Below are positions 1-8,569 of a stretch of DNA of 64,000 nt, piece after piece. A program made the position numbers and the translations under genes. Position 1 is the stretch's first letter. Every line of letters starts with the position of its first letter. Source of the stretch: Planctomycetota bacterium. Its GTDB lineage: Bacteria > Planctomycetota > UBA1135. The DNA is taken from assembly GCA_024275135.1 (NCBI GenBank), contig JAJRZS010000008.1, forward strand, positions 1 through 64,000, in the 5' to 3' direction. The notes below the pieces were generated by a model. That model had not been told where the DNA came from, did not search any database, and saw nothing but the letters and a program-made list of their open reading frames with translations.

Positions 1-36
1 TGAGCCGGTGATGTAAGCCATTCGCTTTTCCCACTC

Positions 37-74
37 AAAAACCTGGCTAAATCTATGGTTTAGCCAGGTTTTTT
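37..74 (+). terminator. Intrinsic terminator of an upstream gene
   Basis: A perfect inverted repeat (CCTGGCTAAA at 42-51, TTTAGCCAGG at 59-68) has a 7-base loop and is flanked by A5 on the left and T6 on the right. The A/T runs make it potentially bidirectional. It presumably ends a gene lying left of the window; the first 16 bases may be the tail of that gene, but the frame cannot be settled. Confidence 0.85.
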
Positions 75-87
75 CAATTTTCCCAAG

Positions 88-140
88 AAAACCTTGATGG
101 CCCCGAATCAGTAGGTAACCAAAATTTCGGAAGGTTTTTT
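88..140 (+). other. Structured leader element or second terminator
   Basis: Two nested complementary pairs share adjacent right arms: AAAACCTT (88-95) with AAGGTTTT (131-138), and CCGAA (103-107) with TTCGG (126-130). A T6 run follows. The fold is a long bulged hairpin, too irregular to call a standard terminator with confidence. Bases 141-225 hold a TTGACA (180-185) and a run of nine C (191-199) but no recognised gene. Confidence 0.35.
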
Positions 141-225
141 GAATTGTTCGCCACCACAGGTGGATTTCCTCTGCTAGAGTTGACACGCGGCCCCCCCCCA
201 CGCATGGCGCCCGCCTCCCTGTTCC

Positions 226-510
226 ATGCTACGCTCCCTCGCTCGCATCCTCATCCTGGCCATCGTGTTGGACACGATGCATTGGGGGTTGCATCTGCGG
301 GATGTCAAGCATCCTGAAAAGACAGACTCCTTCTGCGTTGAATGCGCAATGGTGGCCTGTTGGGATTCCGCCCCCGCCCTATTAGCGGTCGAAATCCCCG
401 TCCCGTGGCCGATTTGCCCCGAGACTGAATCTAGCCCGGCAACGCTCCGTATTCTCAACCTGCCGACGGAGCTACTGGGAAGAGGTCCCCCTCACAGCAA
501 GGATTGTTAA
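226..510 (+). CDS. Small exported Cys-containing protein (DUF2946-like)
   Basis: This 94-residue protein has a hydrophobic N-terminus (LARILILAIVL) suggesting a signal or anchor. A Cys cluster, FCVECAMVAC, follows at about residues 36-45. The C-terminus ends in GRGPPHSKDC, which resembles the RxPP ending of DUF2946-type small proteins. That family is poorly understood and is often found near metal-handling genes. The frame is open from a plausible ATG and lies 40 bases before the sigma-factor gene in the same direction. A reverse-strand frame overlaps it but has no recognisable features. Family assignment is by pattern only; it may be a lineage-specific secreted protein. No function is proposed. 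Confidence 0.5.
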   Translation: MLRSLARILILAIVLDTMHWGLHLRDVKHPEKTDSFCVECAMVACWDSAPALLAVEIPVPWPICPETESSPATLRILNLPTELLGRGPPHSKDC

Positions 511-550
511 TCCTTGGCCGGTTTTCCGGCATCCCCTCCTCGGCTTCCCC

Positions 551-1156
551 ATGGAAACCGTGTTCTGTGAATCCCTGTTCCCAATGCCCTCCCCAACACC
601 CAAGTACTTACCTCCCAAAGCTTCCACCCCCCCAACCGCTCTTTTGGAGTCGGAAGCCCCCTCGGAAATCCTCGAATCCATGGCCCCGCACCTGCCGCGC
701 CTGCACAGCATTGCTGCCTACCATTTAGGTTGCCATGATCGGGCGTGGGACGCCGTGCAAGAAGCCCTCATCCTCCTATGGAGGAAAGGCGGGGGTCTGC
801 AGAATCCACTGCCCTGGATGGAAAAAGCCGTCGTCTTTCGTGCCATGCATTTGCGGCGCAGTTCCGTGCGTCGCTGCAATTACGAAAGCCAGATGGAATC
901 GCGGATTTTGAGCCAACTGCGCAAGGAAGACAGTCCGTTTCTTCATGTTGAGCAAGAAGAAGCATCTCACCGCATTCAATCCGCCATCCAAGCTTTGCCT
1001 GCGGCCAATCGCCAGGTCATGAAATTGCGCGCGCTGCATGGTTTGAACTACGAGGAAATCGCCGACCGTCTCAATCTTGCTGTCGGCACGGTGCGCTCCC
1101 GCATCCACCGCGCACGCAAAGCTCTCAGCATGCAACTTCCCGCCGCGCCCGCCTAA
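551..1156 (+). CDS. ECF-type RNA polymerase sigma factor
   Basis: Region 2 of an extracytoplasmic-function sigma factor is seen around residues 55-110 (CHDRAWDAVQEALILLWRKG). A clear region 4 helix-turn-helix lies at about 145-192 (LPAANRQVMKLRAL, then YEEIADRLNLAVGTVRSRI, then HRARKAL). The length of 201 residues suits the class. An alternative ATG at 584 would remove 11 residues. There is no adjacent anti-sigma or zinc-finger gene. The next gene downstream is the Tad secretin, 20 bases away on the same strand, so this factor may direct transcription of the pilus operon. That role is inferred from position only. Confidence 0.85.
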   Translation: METVFCESLFPMPSPTPKYLPPKASTPPTALLESEAPSEILESMAPHLPRLHSIAAYHLGCHDRAWDAVQEALILLWRKGGGLQNPLPWMEKAVVFRAMHLRRSSVRRCNYESQMESRILSQLRKEDSPFLHVEQEEASHRIQSAIQALPAANRQVMKLRALHGLNYEEIADRLNLAVGTVRSRIHRARKALSMQLPAAPA

Positions 1157-1176
1157 CCCCATAGCGAATCGGAAAC

Positions 1177-3147
1177 TTGTCGAACATCTACCCAGTCCGC
1201 CTTTCAGCAGTGTTTACCCTGCTTTCCTTGCTGTGTTTTGCTCCCCCAAGCTCTGCACAAACAGGTAGCGACACTCCGTCTCAGGAGCCGGAAGTCACGC
1301 CACGGCAAGAAGTCCTTTTGCATGGCATGCACAAGCGGTTGGTGTTCGATAAACCGATGCGCCGCGTGGCGGTGGGCAACCCCGACATCCTTGATCAAGA
1401 CACTTTGTCCACCACAGAATTACTGCTGCGCGGTCGTGAAGTCGGGCGCACCAGTGTGATTGTCTGGTTTACCGACGACACCCTGGAAGAGTTCTTGGTG
1501 GATGTCGAGCGCGATTTACGGGTGCTTCGTGATGCTCTTGCCGACATCCACCCTGGAATCATGGTGGAAATGGCGCCGGATCGGGATGCCATCATTTTGC
1601 GTGGAACAGTGCCGGATATCAGCTACTCGCAAGCGGCTGAGGACTTGGCCCAGCGCTACCTCGACGCTGGCTCCATCGGTGATCGCCGCAAACCCTCCCT
1701 CCTTACCGAGAATGAAGCCGGGGTCACCGAAGTTCGTGTGGACGAAAGTGGGGTCGAATCTTCCAGTCAGGTCATCAATTTGTTGCGATTGGAGAAGCTG
1801 CCTGAAGAAACTGCAGATACTCTGCAAGAAGCCTTAAATTCTTTGGGAGCAACCGAGGTTCAAGTCACCGCCCTGAAGGGTGCCGCTGGCGGAGCCGATC
1901 TCATCCTTTTGGAAGGTACTGTGCCAGACCAAATTATGCTGGTCCGCGTATTGAGTGTCTCGGTGCGTTTGGTCACAGGCGCCGAATTAGAACCTGACAG
2001 CATCCAAGTACTGTCTGATGAAAGCGGCGCTTTGTCTTCCCTTTTTGGCAGCAGCGAAGCAAATCAGGCCTTAAGTAACCAGTCTCCTTTTTCGAACATT
2101 GGTGCTTTCGGCGGTGGAGGCTCGAATAACAATCAAGCTCAAGGTCTTCAAAACCGGATTGAGGCCAATGTTGGACGAGCAAAGGCTTTGGCTCTGGGCA
2201 AGGGGCAAATTCTGTCCTTCATCCAGGTCGAGGACATTCCGCAAGTGCGAATCAGTGTTCGTTTTTACCAGGTGGACAAAAGCAGGCTGCGCTCCTTTAA
2301 CTCCGATCTCAACTTGGAGTTGCGAGATAGTGATTTTGGCCCTTCCAATCCAGATGTCAGCGAAGTCATTTCAAGCCTTGCCGGCAGCACCACCGCCACG
2401 CTGAACCTCGGCACCAAGCGTTGGGCCCTAAACTCCGCTTTGTCTTTGTTGGAAACCGTAGACATCGCCAAAAGCCTATCGGAGCCTAGCCTTATGGTTT
2501 TGTCCGGAGAATTGGCCACCTTCCAAGTTGGTGGCTCCATTCCTATCTCCACAAATTTCGCCACCAATACGGGGGTCGACCAAACTGCCGGCGTATTTAA
2601 TAGCGTGTCTTTCGCCGATTTCGGCATCCAAATCGGTATTCGCCCTTTAGTCGGACAAGACGGCACCATCACCTTGGATATAGACCCTTCCATCGTCAAG
2701 CCCGATGCAGGGCTTACCACTTTGGTACGCGACTCCACAGGCTCTTCCCCAGCCACCATCGCTTTCGAAACCAACTCCATGCATACCACGGCGCGCCTGC
2801 ATGATGGCCAAGCCTTGTTGCTCGGTGGCTTACTTCAAGAAGACATCACCGAAAGCGATTCGCGCACCCCAGGGATCGCCGACCTCCCCCTGCTCGGCAA
2901 CCTGTTCCGTGGTTTCAGCCGCGATGACAAGCAAACCGAGCTGGTCATCGTAGTCGACCCCGTCATTTTGCGTGACCCCCTACCCCTCGCCGACCTTTGG
3001 ATTTACCCCTCCTTTGGGCCAGATGGTGGCAGTACGGATCTCGTGGTGGCGGCTCCTCCATCCCCCCAACCGTCCCCCCAGCCAAGCACCGAAGATTTTT
3101 CCGAAAAAAATGGAACTTCTGAGGACGCAGCGGCAAATAACCCATGA
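1177..3147 (+). CDS. cpaC: Tad/Flp pilus outer-membrane secretin (CpaC/RcpA)
   Basis: The protein forms the outer-membrane channel of the Tad pilus. A signal peptide (FTLLSLLCFAPPSSAQ) is followed by the pilus-secretin N-terminal domain at about 45-115 (KRLVFDKPMRRVAVGNPDIL). BON-like repeats come next, and the C-terminal secretin domain spans about 400-610, with PISTNFATNTG, VSFADFGIQIGIRPLV, DGQALLLGGLL and ADLPLLGNLF. A proline-rich, disordered tail ends the 656-residue product. The open frame starts with TTG at 1177. An in-frame GTG at 1210 sits right at the signal peptide and is an equally good start. It is the first structural gene of the pilus operon. Confidence 0.93.
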   Translation: MSNIYPVRLSAVFTLLSLLCFAPPSSAQTGSDTPSQEPEVTPRQEVLLHGMHKRLVFDKPMRRVAVGNPDILDQDTLSTTELLLRGREVGRTSVIVWFTDDTLEEFLVDVERDLRVLRDALADIHPGIMVEMAPDRDAIILRGTVPDISYSQAAEDLAQRYLDAGSIGDRRKPSLLTENEAGVTEVRVDESGVESSSQVINLLRLEKLPEETADTLQEALNSLGATEVQVTALKGAAGGADLILLEGTVPDQIMLVRVLSVSVRLVTGAELEPDSIQVLSDESGALSSLFGSSEANQALSNQSPFSNIGAFGGGGSNNNQAQGLQNRIEANVGRAKALALGKGQILSFIQVEDIPQVRISVRFYQVDKSRLRSFNSDLNLELRDSDFGPSNPDVSEVISSLAGSTTATLNLGTKRWALNSALSLLETVDIAKSLSEPSLMVLSGELATFQVGGSIPISTNFATNTGVDQTAGVFNSVSFADFGIQIGIRPLVGQDGTITLDIDPSIVKPDAGLTTLVRDSTGSSPATIAFETNSMHTTARLHDGQALLLGGLLQEDITESDSRTPGIADLPLLGNLFRGFSRDDKQTELVIVVDPVILRDPLPLADLWIYPSFGPDGGSTDLVVAAPPSPQPSPQPSTEDFSEKNGTSEDAAANNP

Positions 3148-3197
3148 GTCCCCGGACGGAGACTCCCTCATCCCTTAACTCTCAACGGAGAATACCC

Positions 3198-3539
3198 ATG
3201 AAGTTCCTCAAAAACCTCCTTCGCAACCGTAAAGGTGCTGCGATGGTCGAATACGGCCTCCTCATTGCTGGCGTCGCTTTGGTCGCCGCTGCTGCCCTTT
3301 CCATCTTCGGTCACAAGACCAACGACCTCATCGCTGTCACCGCTGGCGTTCTGCCTGGCGCCCACGACACCGATAACGGTCCGATCGTCAGCACCAAGAT
3401 CATCGAAACCTCCGTCGATCCCGCTGAGGGTATCAAGCTGAACTGGAACTCCATCAGCAATGGCGGAAACCGTCTCGATACCAACATGGGCTCCGAGCTG
3501 GTGCCGATCGGGGACAACCTCGTCGTCGAAACCCGCTAA
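3198..3539 (+). CDS. flp: Flp-type major pilin
   Basis: This is the pilin subunit of the Tad pilus. The ATG at 3198 is preceded by an ACGGAGAA ribosome binding site. The short leader MKFLKNLLRNRKG precedes the Flp signature AAMVEYGLL, with predicted cleavage after the Gly by the CpaA peptidase, and a hydrophobic helix (LIAGVALVAAAALSIF) follows. The product is 113 residues. Most Flp pilins have about 50-70, so this one carries an added soluble C-terminal domain of roughly 60 residues (IVSTKIIETSVDPAEGIKL onward). A strong terminator directly after the gene would let the pilin be made in excess of the assembly proteins. Confidence 0.93.
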   Translation: MKFLKNLLRNRKGAAMVEYGLLIAGVALVAAAALSIFGHKTNDLIAVTAGVLPGAHDTDNGPIVSTKIIETSVDPAEGIKLNWNSISNGGNRLDTNMGSELVPIGDNLVVETR

Positions 3540-3557
3540 TCGCGGTAACAGCTAAAT

Positions 3558-3594
3558 AAACGAGGGGGGTAGCCAAGCTGCTCCCCTCGTTTTT
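3558..3594 (+). terminator. Intrinsic terminator after the pilin gene
   Basis: AAACGAGGGG (3558-3567) pairs with CCCCTCGTTT (3583-3592). An inner AGC/GCT pair lies inside the loop, and Ts follow. It lies between flp and cpaA inside the pilus operon and probably acts as a partial terminator separating abundant pilin and secretin mRNA from the assembly genes. Confidence 0.85.
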
Positions 3595-3615
3595 CCTTCT
3601 TCCACAACTCCACGC

Positions 3616-4062
3616 ATGTACGACACACCAGCCTTTTGGTGCACCTTGCTCATCCTCCTCCCCGCAACGATTATTGACATCAAGCGTCGGGAGGTTCCGC
3701 ATTGGGTATGGGTATCCTTGCTCCTTTTGGGCTTCGGTATCGCCTTAAGTGGCACCGGCCCCCAAGGCTTTGGTGCAGCTGCCCTCGGCATGCTGATTGG
3801 TTTTGGACTTGGTGCATTACTCTTTGCCTCCGGCGGCTTTGGCGGCGGCGATGCCAAGCTGCTTGCCGGTCTCGGCGCCATTTTTGGTCCACTTGGAGTT
3901 TTGGTGTTAGTGATTTACGTTGCCATTGCGGGCGGCGTAGCAGCGATGGTTGCGCATATGCGGGGATGGAAAGAATTTCCCTATGTGCCCGCCATTACAG
4001 CTGGAACCCTAATCTTCCTCATTGGAAATGGACGCTTGCCTCATGAATGGTTCCAAAATTAG
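3616..4062 (+). CDS. cpaA: Prepilin peptidase CpaA/TadV
   Basis: A type IV prepilin peptidase of the short Tad class (148 residues), which removes the Flp leader at the inner membrane. The two catalytic aspartates of this GxGD-type aspartyl protease family are visible: Asp21 in TIIDIKRREVPHWV and Asp79 in GGFGGGDAKLL. Several hydrophobic helices fill the rest. The N-terminal methylase domain of long prepilin peptidases is absent, as is normal for Tad. It follows the pilin terminator by about 20 bases and overlaps the start of tadE. Confidence 0.93.
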   Translation: MYDTPAFWCTLLILLPATIIDIKRREVPHWVWVSLLLLGFGIALSGTGPQGFGAAALGMLIGFGLGALLFASGGFGGGDAKLLAGLGAIFGPLGVLVLVIYVAIAGGVAAMVAHMRGWKEFPYVPAITAGTLIFLIGNGRLPHEWFQN

Positions 4063-4933
4063 TCAAAGCAAAAAGGACCGCGGCTCCGTCCTCGTCGAAT
4101 TCGCGATGGTGTCTTTGGTTCTTTATTTGATTTTTGCCGCCATCCTCGACTTAGGCCGTGCTGTTTTCGCTGCCCAGTCTTTGCAAGATGCAGCCCGAGT
4201 TATCGCTCGGGAATTGTCCTTAACGGCACTTCCCCCGGAAATGACCTTGGATCAAGCATTACAAGATGATTTGGTCCGGGCTCGGGTTTTTAACCCTGAT
4301 TATTTAGTCATCGACCTCGATCAAATTGGCAGTGAAGAGGATCTAGACGCATTTTTTGCCAGCTTGCCTTTAGGCAACCAAGCCTTGCGCCCACTGATGA
4401 TTTTCGACAGCCCCACCTTGGGTGGCGTGCGTCGCCGCCTCATCCGTTATCCAGGCGCTCTACTGACTGCGCAGAATCTACCACCGGAAACTGGCGGTTT
4501 CACCGTGGGAATTCCGCGCGTCGTCGCCCGCAACTCCAAAGGCATTGAAGCCATCCGCTGGGTACCGGTTTTGGAAGAGGTCAAAACCTCCCCCGAGTCC
4601 ACGGGTCCCTTTCCCCTCATTGGCGATTCTCCTGTACAGGGCGTGGTCACCATTCGCCTCAACTACCCCTTCCAAGCGGCCGCCCTTTCAGGCTACCAAA
4701 CCGATGAGGCAGGCCCTTTAAACGCAAACCTCGATGATGTCATTCTCGCCCGCGACAAGTCCGTGGTTGAGCTCAATGACGCCCCAGGAGGATTGCTACC
4801 TCTTGACAACGACATCGGACCTTATGCCGGACGCTACGGCTTAGGTCGACAACTTGCTCTTACGGAAGATGTGCGTCCCTTCCGCACTCTTCTTTCTGCC
4901 CAGGCGGTTTTCCGTCGCGAAGTGTTCCGCTAA
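4043..4933 (+). CDS. tadE: TadE-like minor pilin/pseudopilin
   Basis: The N-terminus has the TadE signature: a short basic leader, then RGSVLVEFAMVSLVLYLIFA and DLGRAVFAAQSLQDAARVIA. This resembles a prepilin-type helix with the conserved Glu at position 5 of the mature protein. The remaining 240 or so residues form an exported domain without a recognised fold. The ATG at 4043 is chosen, giving 296 residues and a 20-base overlap with cpaA; an upstream in-frame ATG at 4022 would add seven residues. It likely primes or anchors pilus assembly in the periplasm. Confidence 0.85.
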   Translation: MNGSKISQSKKDRGSVLVEFAMVSLVLYLIFAAILDLGRAVFAAQSLQDAARVIARELSLTALPPEMTLDQALQDDLVRARVFNPDYLVIDLDQIGSEEDLDAFFASLPLGNQALRPLMIFDSPTLGGVRRRLIRYPGALLTAQNLPPETGGFTVGIPRVVARNSKGIEAIRWVPVLEEVKTSPESTGPFPLIGDSPVQGVVTIRLNYPFQAAALSGYQTDEAGPLNANLDDVILARDKSVVELNDAPGGLLPLDNDIGPYAGRYGLGRQLALTEDVRPFRTLLSAQAVFRREVFR

Positions 4934-4946
4934 CCAACAAACGATC

Positions 4947-5924
4947 ATGTCCAAACTCTTTTCCGGAAGTGGCATTCTGTCGATGTTAGGAATTTTAACC
5001 CTGCTCGTCATCGGCACCCTAGGCTTTCTAGCCATTCTTGATGTCTGGTCTCCCGCCGACTGGTTCGCCGAAGATGTGGAAGATCATACGGGGCAAATTG
5101 CCGTTCCTTATACGGCTTTCCCCATTCCAGCCTACACAAAAATCACTCGCGATCATCTGGTGAACCCACGCACCATGCAACCATCCGTCATTTGGATCAA
5201 CGAAGAGCTGGCTAAGCGTGACGGCATCATGACACATATGGGAGAGGTACGCGGCCGCGTGCTGAAATACAATAAAGGCGCAGGCTACGTGTTTACAGAA
5301 GATGATTTCTTCCCCAAAGGAACCCGAGAGGGATTGGTAGCTGCAGTGCCAGCAGGAAAACGAGCCATGCGTGTTTCGGCGGAAGACATCGTTGGCTTAT
5401 ATGGCCTGCATCCAGGAGATCGCTTCGACCTGATTGCAACCATGGCTGTGGAAACCACGCCTGAAGATTTGGACCGTCTCAACATCGGCGGCGTTTACGG
5501 TCAACGCTTGGCATTGGAGGCCAAGCTCACGAACGCGCTAAAGCGAGCAACCGTGCATTATGTAGTGCGGGGTGGGGTCGTCGTACAGCCGGTGATGTCC
5601 CGCGAAGTGGCCTACACCGTAACCACCTTTACTCGAGGCGAAATGACGAGGACCAAACCAGTGCAAGAAGCTGTCATCGCGGTGGAACCCGAAGAGGCCC
5701 TAGCCCTAACCGAAGCCCTCACCATTGGCGCCACCATCAGTGCTGTTCCTCGTTCCGGCCAACCCAATGCTGAAAAAATTGAACTCAACTTGGAGGATCC
5801 GGTGCAGATTGGCAACCCGCTTTCCACCGGTCGCTTTGGTCCGGATTTGATTCCAGAAATGTCTACAGTCGAAATGATTGACGGCGACAAACGCTCCCTC
5901 AATGCAGTTGTCGGCAAACAATAA
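4947..5924 (+). CDS. cpaB: Tad pilus assembly protein CpaB/RcpC
   Basis: The protein has one N-terminal membrane helix (MLGILTLLVIGTLGFLAIL). A SAF-type domain follows, beginning at about residue 45 (YTAFPIPAYTKITRDHLV and the later VPAGKRAMRVSAEDIVGLYG). This is the CpaB/RcpC architecture, a periplasmic protein thought to modulate pilin or secretin. The open frame extends upstream into tadE, but the ATG at 4947, 13 bases after the tadE stop, gives the expected 325-residue protein and is preferred. In many Tad loci cpaB lies before the secretin gene; here it sits between tadE and tadG. Confidence 0.88.
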   Translation: MSKLFSGSGILSMLGILTLLVIGTLGFLAILDVWSPADWFAEDVEDHTGQIAVPYTAFPIPAYTKITRDHLVNPRTMQPSVIWINEELAKRDGIMTHMGEVRGRVLKYNKGAGYVFTEDDFFPKGTREGLVAAVPAGKRAMRVSAEDIVGLYGLHPGDRFDLIATMAVETTPEDLDRLNIGGVYGQRLALEAKLTNALKRATVHYVVRGGVVVQPVMSREVAYTVTTFTRGEMTRTKPVQEAVIAVEPEEALALTEALTIGATISAVPRSGQPNAEKIELNLEDPVQIGNPLSTGRFGPDLIPEMSTVEMIDGDKRSLNAVVGKQ

Positions 5925-5930
5925 ATCCCC

Positions 5931-7277
5931 ATGCGCATCCATCCCAGCCACCCCAAGTCCATCTCGCCTGGAGAAGGTGAGCGAGGGGTAGTGCTACTGT
6001 TGGTTGCTCTTCTTTCCTTTTCCTTCTTTGCCATCTTGGCCTGGGTTATCGATTTGGGTTTTGCTCGTCTCAGCCATGTGCAGATGGATGTGGCAACCAG
6101 TGCAGCCGCTTTAGAAGGCTTGCGCTTCCGCGACGAAGTCACCATTCCGAATCCCATTGAACGTGACTTCCAAAGAAGAAGTATGGCTAGTTATTTGGCC
6201 GGACTTCCTTTTGATGAAGATCTCTACAGCCACGATCTTTCTCCCTACGACGATGCTTTGCAACTTGGAGCTGGCCCCGTCATCTCTATGGACGATGGCT
6301 TTATGGGCAAGGTTCATGCCGGGCGTCTTGTTCAACCTAGCCCGTCGCCGGTTTACAAACCCCGATCGAGCGAGTGGACTCCGCATAGTCCCTTGGCCCT
6401 TGAACTGAATATTGCCAACGCTCCTCATGGCGACCTGGTAACTGGTAACTTGTCAGACGCAGTAAGAATTCCTATCGAAAACAAAATTTACCTGCGCAAT
6501 GATTTCACGCCCTCCGCAGGCGTAGACGAAGCGTCCCATGCGAATGCCTTCTTGGTGCGCATGCGCCGCACCACCGACCCGCTGGGAATCGACCGTATTC
6601 CTGGTGCCAGCTCCAGTGGACCACCCATACCCTTCGTCTTCGGCATGGGTACTTCTATCCAAATGGCTCATGGCGAAGCCTACAACCCACGCATTGACGG
6701 CATTACAGTGCGCGCCACCAGCATCGCCCAAAGTCAGCCAGTGATGACTGTTGGCCGCCCAGATCCTGTCTTTCAACTTCCAGGATTTGCTCCTTTTCAT
6801 ATTCCCGATGACGTGTGGAATGACTTTGGAGTTTTGCCCTTGGGCGTGACTGCTATCGAAATCGATCCACCTACGGGAGAAATTCGCGTTGCTGGTGGTG
6901 GCCCCCTTGTCGGTCAATTTTTCCAGACCCTCCGGGCCCCATTGCACCTTGCGGACACTTTGCTGCCAATCGCCGTGGAGGACGGAAGTATCTCAAAATG
7001 GGGTACTTATGTGCCGATATCCTTCCCCATCTTGGCCGAAGATGATCTCCTTCCTCGCGTCATCGGATTTGGCTCTGTGCAACTAACGCTCACCGACACC
7101 TCTTCCGAGCCCTGGCTCGCCAATCTCGAACGCCTTCCTTCTGGCATTGCCGAAACCAACGCCACGGCGAATCTCGCCGGTTACAACCTGGCAAGTAAAG
7201 CCGCTTTGTTCCTGGTGGTAATGGAACATTACCGCGCCCTCGTCGATCCCCTCCTTGCCCCTGCTCTGGCCCGTTGA
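5931..7277 (+). CDS. tadG: TadG-like pilus protein
   Basis: The leader ERGVVLLLVALLSFSFFAILAWVIDLGF and the following helix, with ARLSHVQMDVATSAAALEG, match the N-terminus of TadG-type proteins, which have a prepilin-like hydrophobic segment and a large exported domain. The usual VWA domain is not obvious in the 448 residues. The gene begins 7 bases after cpaB and ends overlapping the start of cpaE. By position and N-terminus it should be a minor component at the pilus base or tip. Confidence 0.75.
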   Translation: MRIHPSHPKSISPGEGERGVVLLLVALLSFSFFAILAWVIDLGFARLSHVQMDVATSAAALEGLRFRDEVTIPNPIERDFQRRSMASYLAGLPFDEDLYSHDLSPYDDALQLGAGPVISMDDGFMGKVHAGRLVQPSPSPVYKPRSSEWTPHSPLALELNIANAPHGDLVTGNLSDAVRIPIENKIYLRNDFTPSAGVDEASHANAFLVRMRRTTDPLGIDRIPGASSSGPPIPFVFGMGTSIQMAHGEAYNPRIDGITVRATSIAQSQPVMTVGRPDPVFQLPGFAPFHIPDDVWNDFGVLPLGVTAIEIDPPTGEIRVAGGGPLVGQFFQTLRAPLHLADTLLPIAVEDGSISKWGTYVPISFPILAEDDLLPRVIGFGSVQLTLTDTSSEPWLANLERLPSGIAETNATANLAGYNLASKAALFLVVMEHYRALVDPLLAPALAR

Positions 7278-7279
7278 CC

Positions 7280-8569
7280 ATGAATCCCGACCGCAAAATA
7301 CGCATCCTTGTCATCGCCGAGGATCCATCCCTCCCGGAAGAATTCGATCACGCATTGCAAGGGATCGACCTCAACACCACAGTTTGGTATTCCAGCGACT
7401 TCCGCACCGGCGTCGAAAGCTCGCGTACGCGCCAACCCGATATTGTCTGCCTGGAGATGGGGCGCGACATGGACCGTTTCCGCGCAACCGTTCTTGAGAT
7501 TGCTGCCGTGGCCCCTTCCGCTGCGGTTGTCGCCATCTTCCGTTCGGAAATTTTCCGCCCCGAAGATTCTGAGAGTGCCTTCTTAGTAGAAGCCCTGCGC
7601 AGTGGCGTTCGAGATTTTCTGCGCCGTCCACTGAGTACCCATGAATTACAAGCGGTACTTCATGGCTGGCCGGGCCTTAAGCGATTGGAAGCCGTGCATA
7701 AGGATTCGCAGAAGCCTATTGGACGGATTTTAAGCATCGTCAGCAATAAAGGTGGTGTCGGGAAATCCACGGTTGCGGTGAATCTCGCTGCGCGCTTAGC
7801 CAAAAAACATCCTGGCGATGTGTTGCTCATCGATGCTTCCCTGCAGCTAGGCACTTGTGCCCTCATGCTAGATTTGCAACCACGCACCACCATCCTCGAT
7901 GTGGTGCGCGAACGCGTACGACTGGACCCAACTTTGCTTGAGCACCTCACCATCGAGCATGAATCTGGACTACACTTTTTAGCCGCACCACGCAACGCTT
8001 TGGAGGCTGCTGAAATCAGTGAGGATGATATTGCGCAAATCCTTCAACTCGCTCGTCGCAGCTTCCGCTTCGTCATCGTCGACACCTTTCCCGTCCTGGA
8101 CAATATTGTGCTGTCCATCCTCGATTTATCGGATCGGGCAGTGGTGGTGTTTAATGGCACCGTTCCCGTCATTGCTGGCGCGCGCGAGATGTTTTCTACT
8201 TTGATTAAGCTGGGTTTTCAAGAAGAGCGGATGATACCCACACTCAATTTTAATCACCCTACTTTTGCCGGTAGCTTGGGCGTGCAAGACATTCGCCGCC
8301 AAATGAACCGAGAAATTATGCATGTCTTGCCCTACCGCAAGCGGGTCCTCACTGCTGCAAATACTGGCCAGCCTCTAACCTTGGCCCTGGGTCGGAGCTT
8401 TGGTTTTGGTAAGGCACTTGAAAAGTTGGTGCAGCATACAGAGCAATCCCTACTTGGGGTTGAAGAAGTGCGTTCGCCAACTAGGGCTGAATCCCCCACA
8501 GATGATAGTGCAGTACATTCCTTTGACACCGATTCCTTGGCACCAGAAACGGAGGAATCTCAAGCATGA
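7280..8569 (+). CDS. cpaE: Tad polar-localisation ATPase CpaE/TadZ
   Basis: TadZ localises the pilus machine in the cell. The N-terminal ~125 residues form a receiver-like domain (KIRILVIAEDP ... PDIVCLEMG ... VRDFLRRPLS) that lacks a full phosphorylation site. A ParA/MinD-type ATPase domain follows, with a deviant Walker A SNKGGVGKSTVAVNLAARL at about residue 155 and VLLIDASLQLG. The ATG at 7280 lies three bases after the tadG stop; the open frame could also start from an in-frame TTG at 7274. The stop overlaps the cpaF start as ATGA. Confidence 0.93.
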   Translation: MNPDRKIRILVIAEDPSLPEEFDHALQGIDLNTTVWYSSDFRTGVESSRTRQPDIVCLEMGRDMDRFRATVLEIAAVAPSAAVVAIFRSEIFRPEDSESAFLVEALRSGVRDFLRRPLSTHELQAVLHGWPGLKRLEAVHKDSQKPIGRILSIVSNKGGVGKSTVAVNLAARLAKKHPGDVLLIDASLQLGTCALMLDLQPRTTILDVVRERVRLDPTLLEHLTIEHESGLHFLAAPRNALEAAEISEDDIAQILQLARRSFRFVIVDTFPVLDNIVLSILDLSDRAVVVFNGTVPVIAGAREMFSTLIKLGFQEERMIPTLNFNHPTFAGSLGVQDIRRQMNREIMHVLPYRKRVLTAANTGQPLTLALGRSFGFGKALEKLVQHTEQSLLGVEEVRSPTRAESPTDDSAVHSFDTDSLAPETEESQA

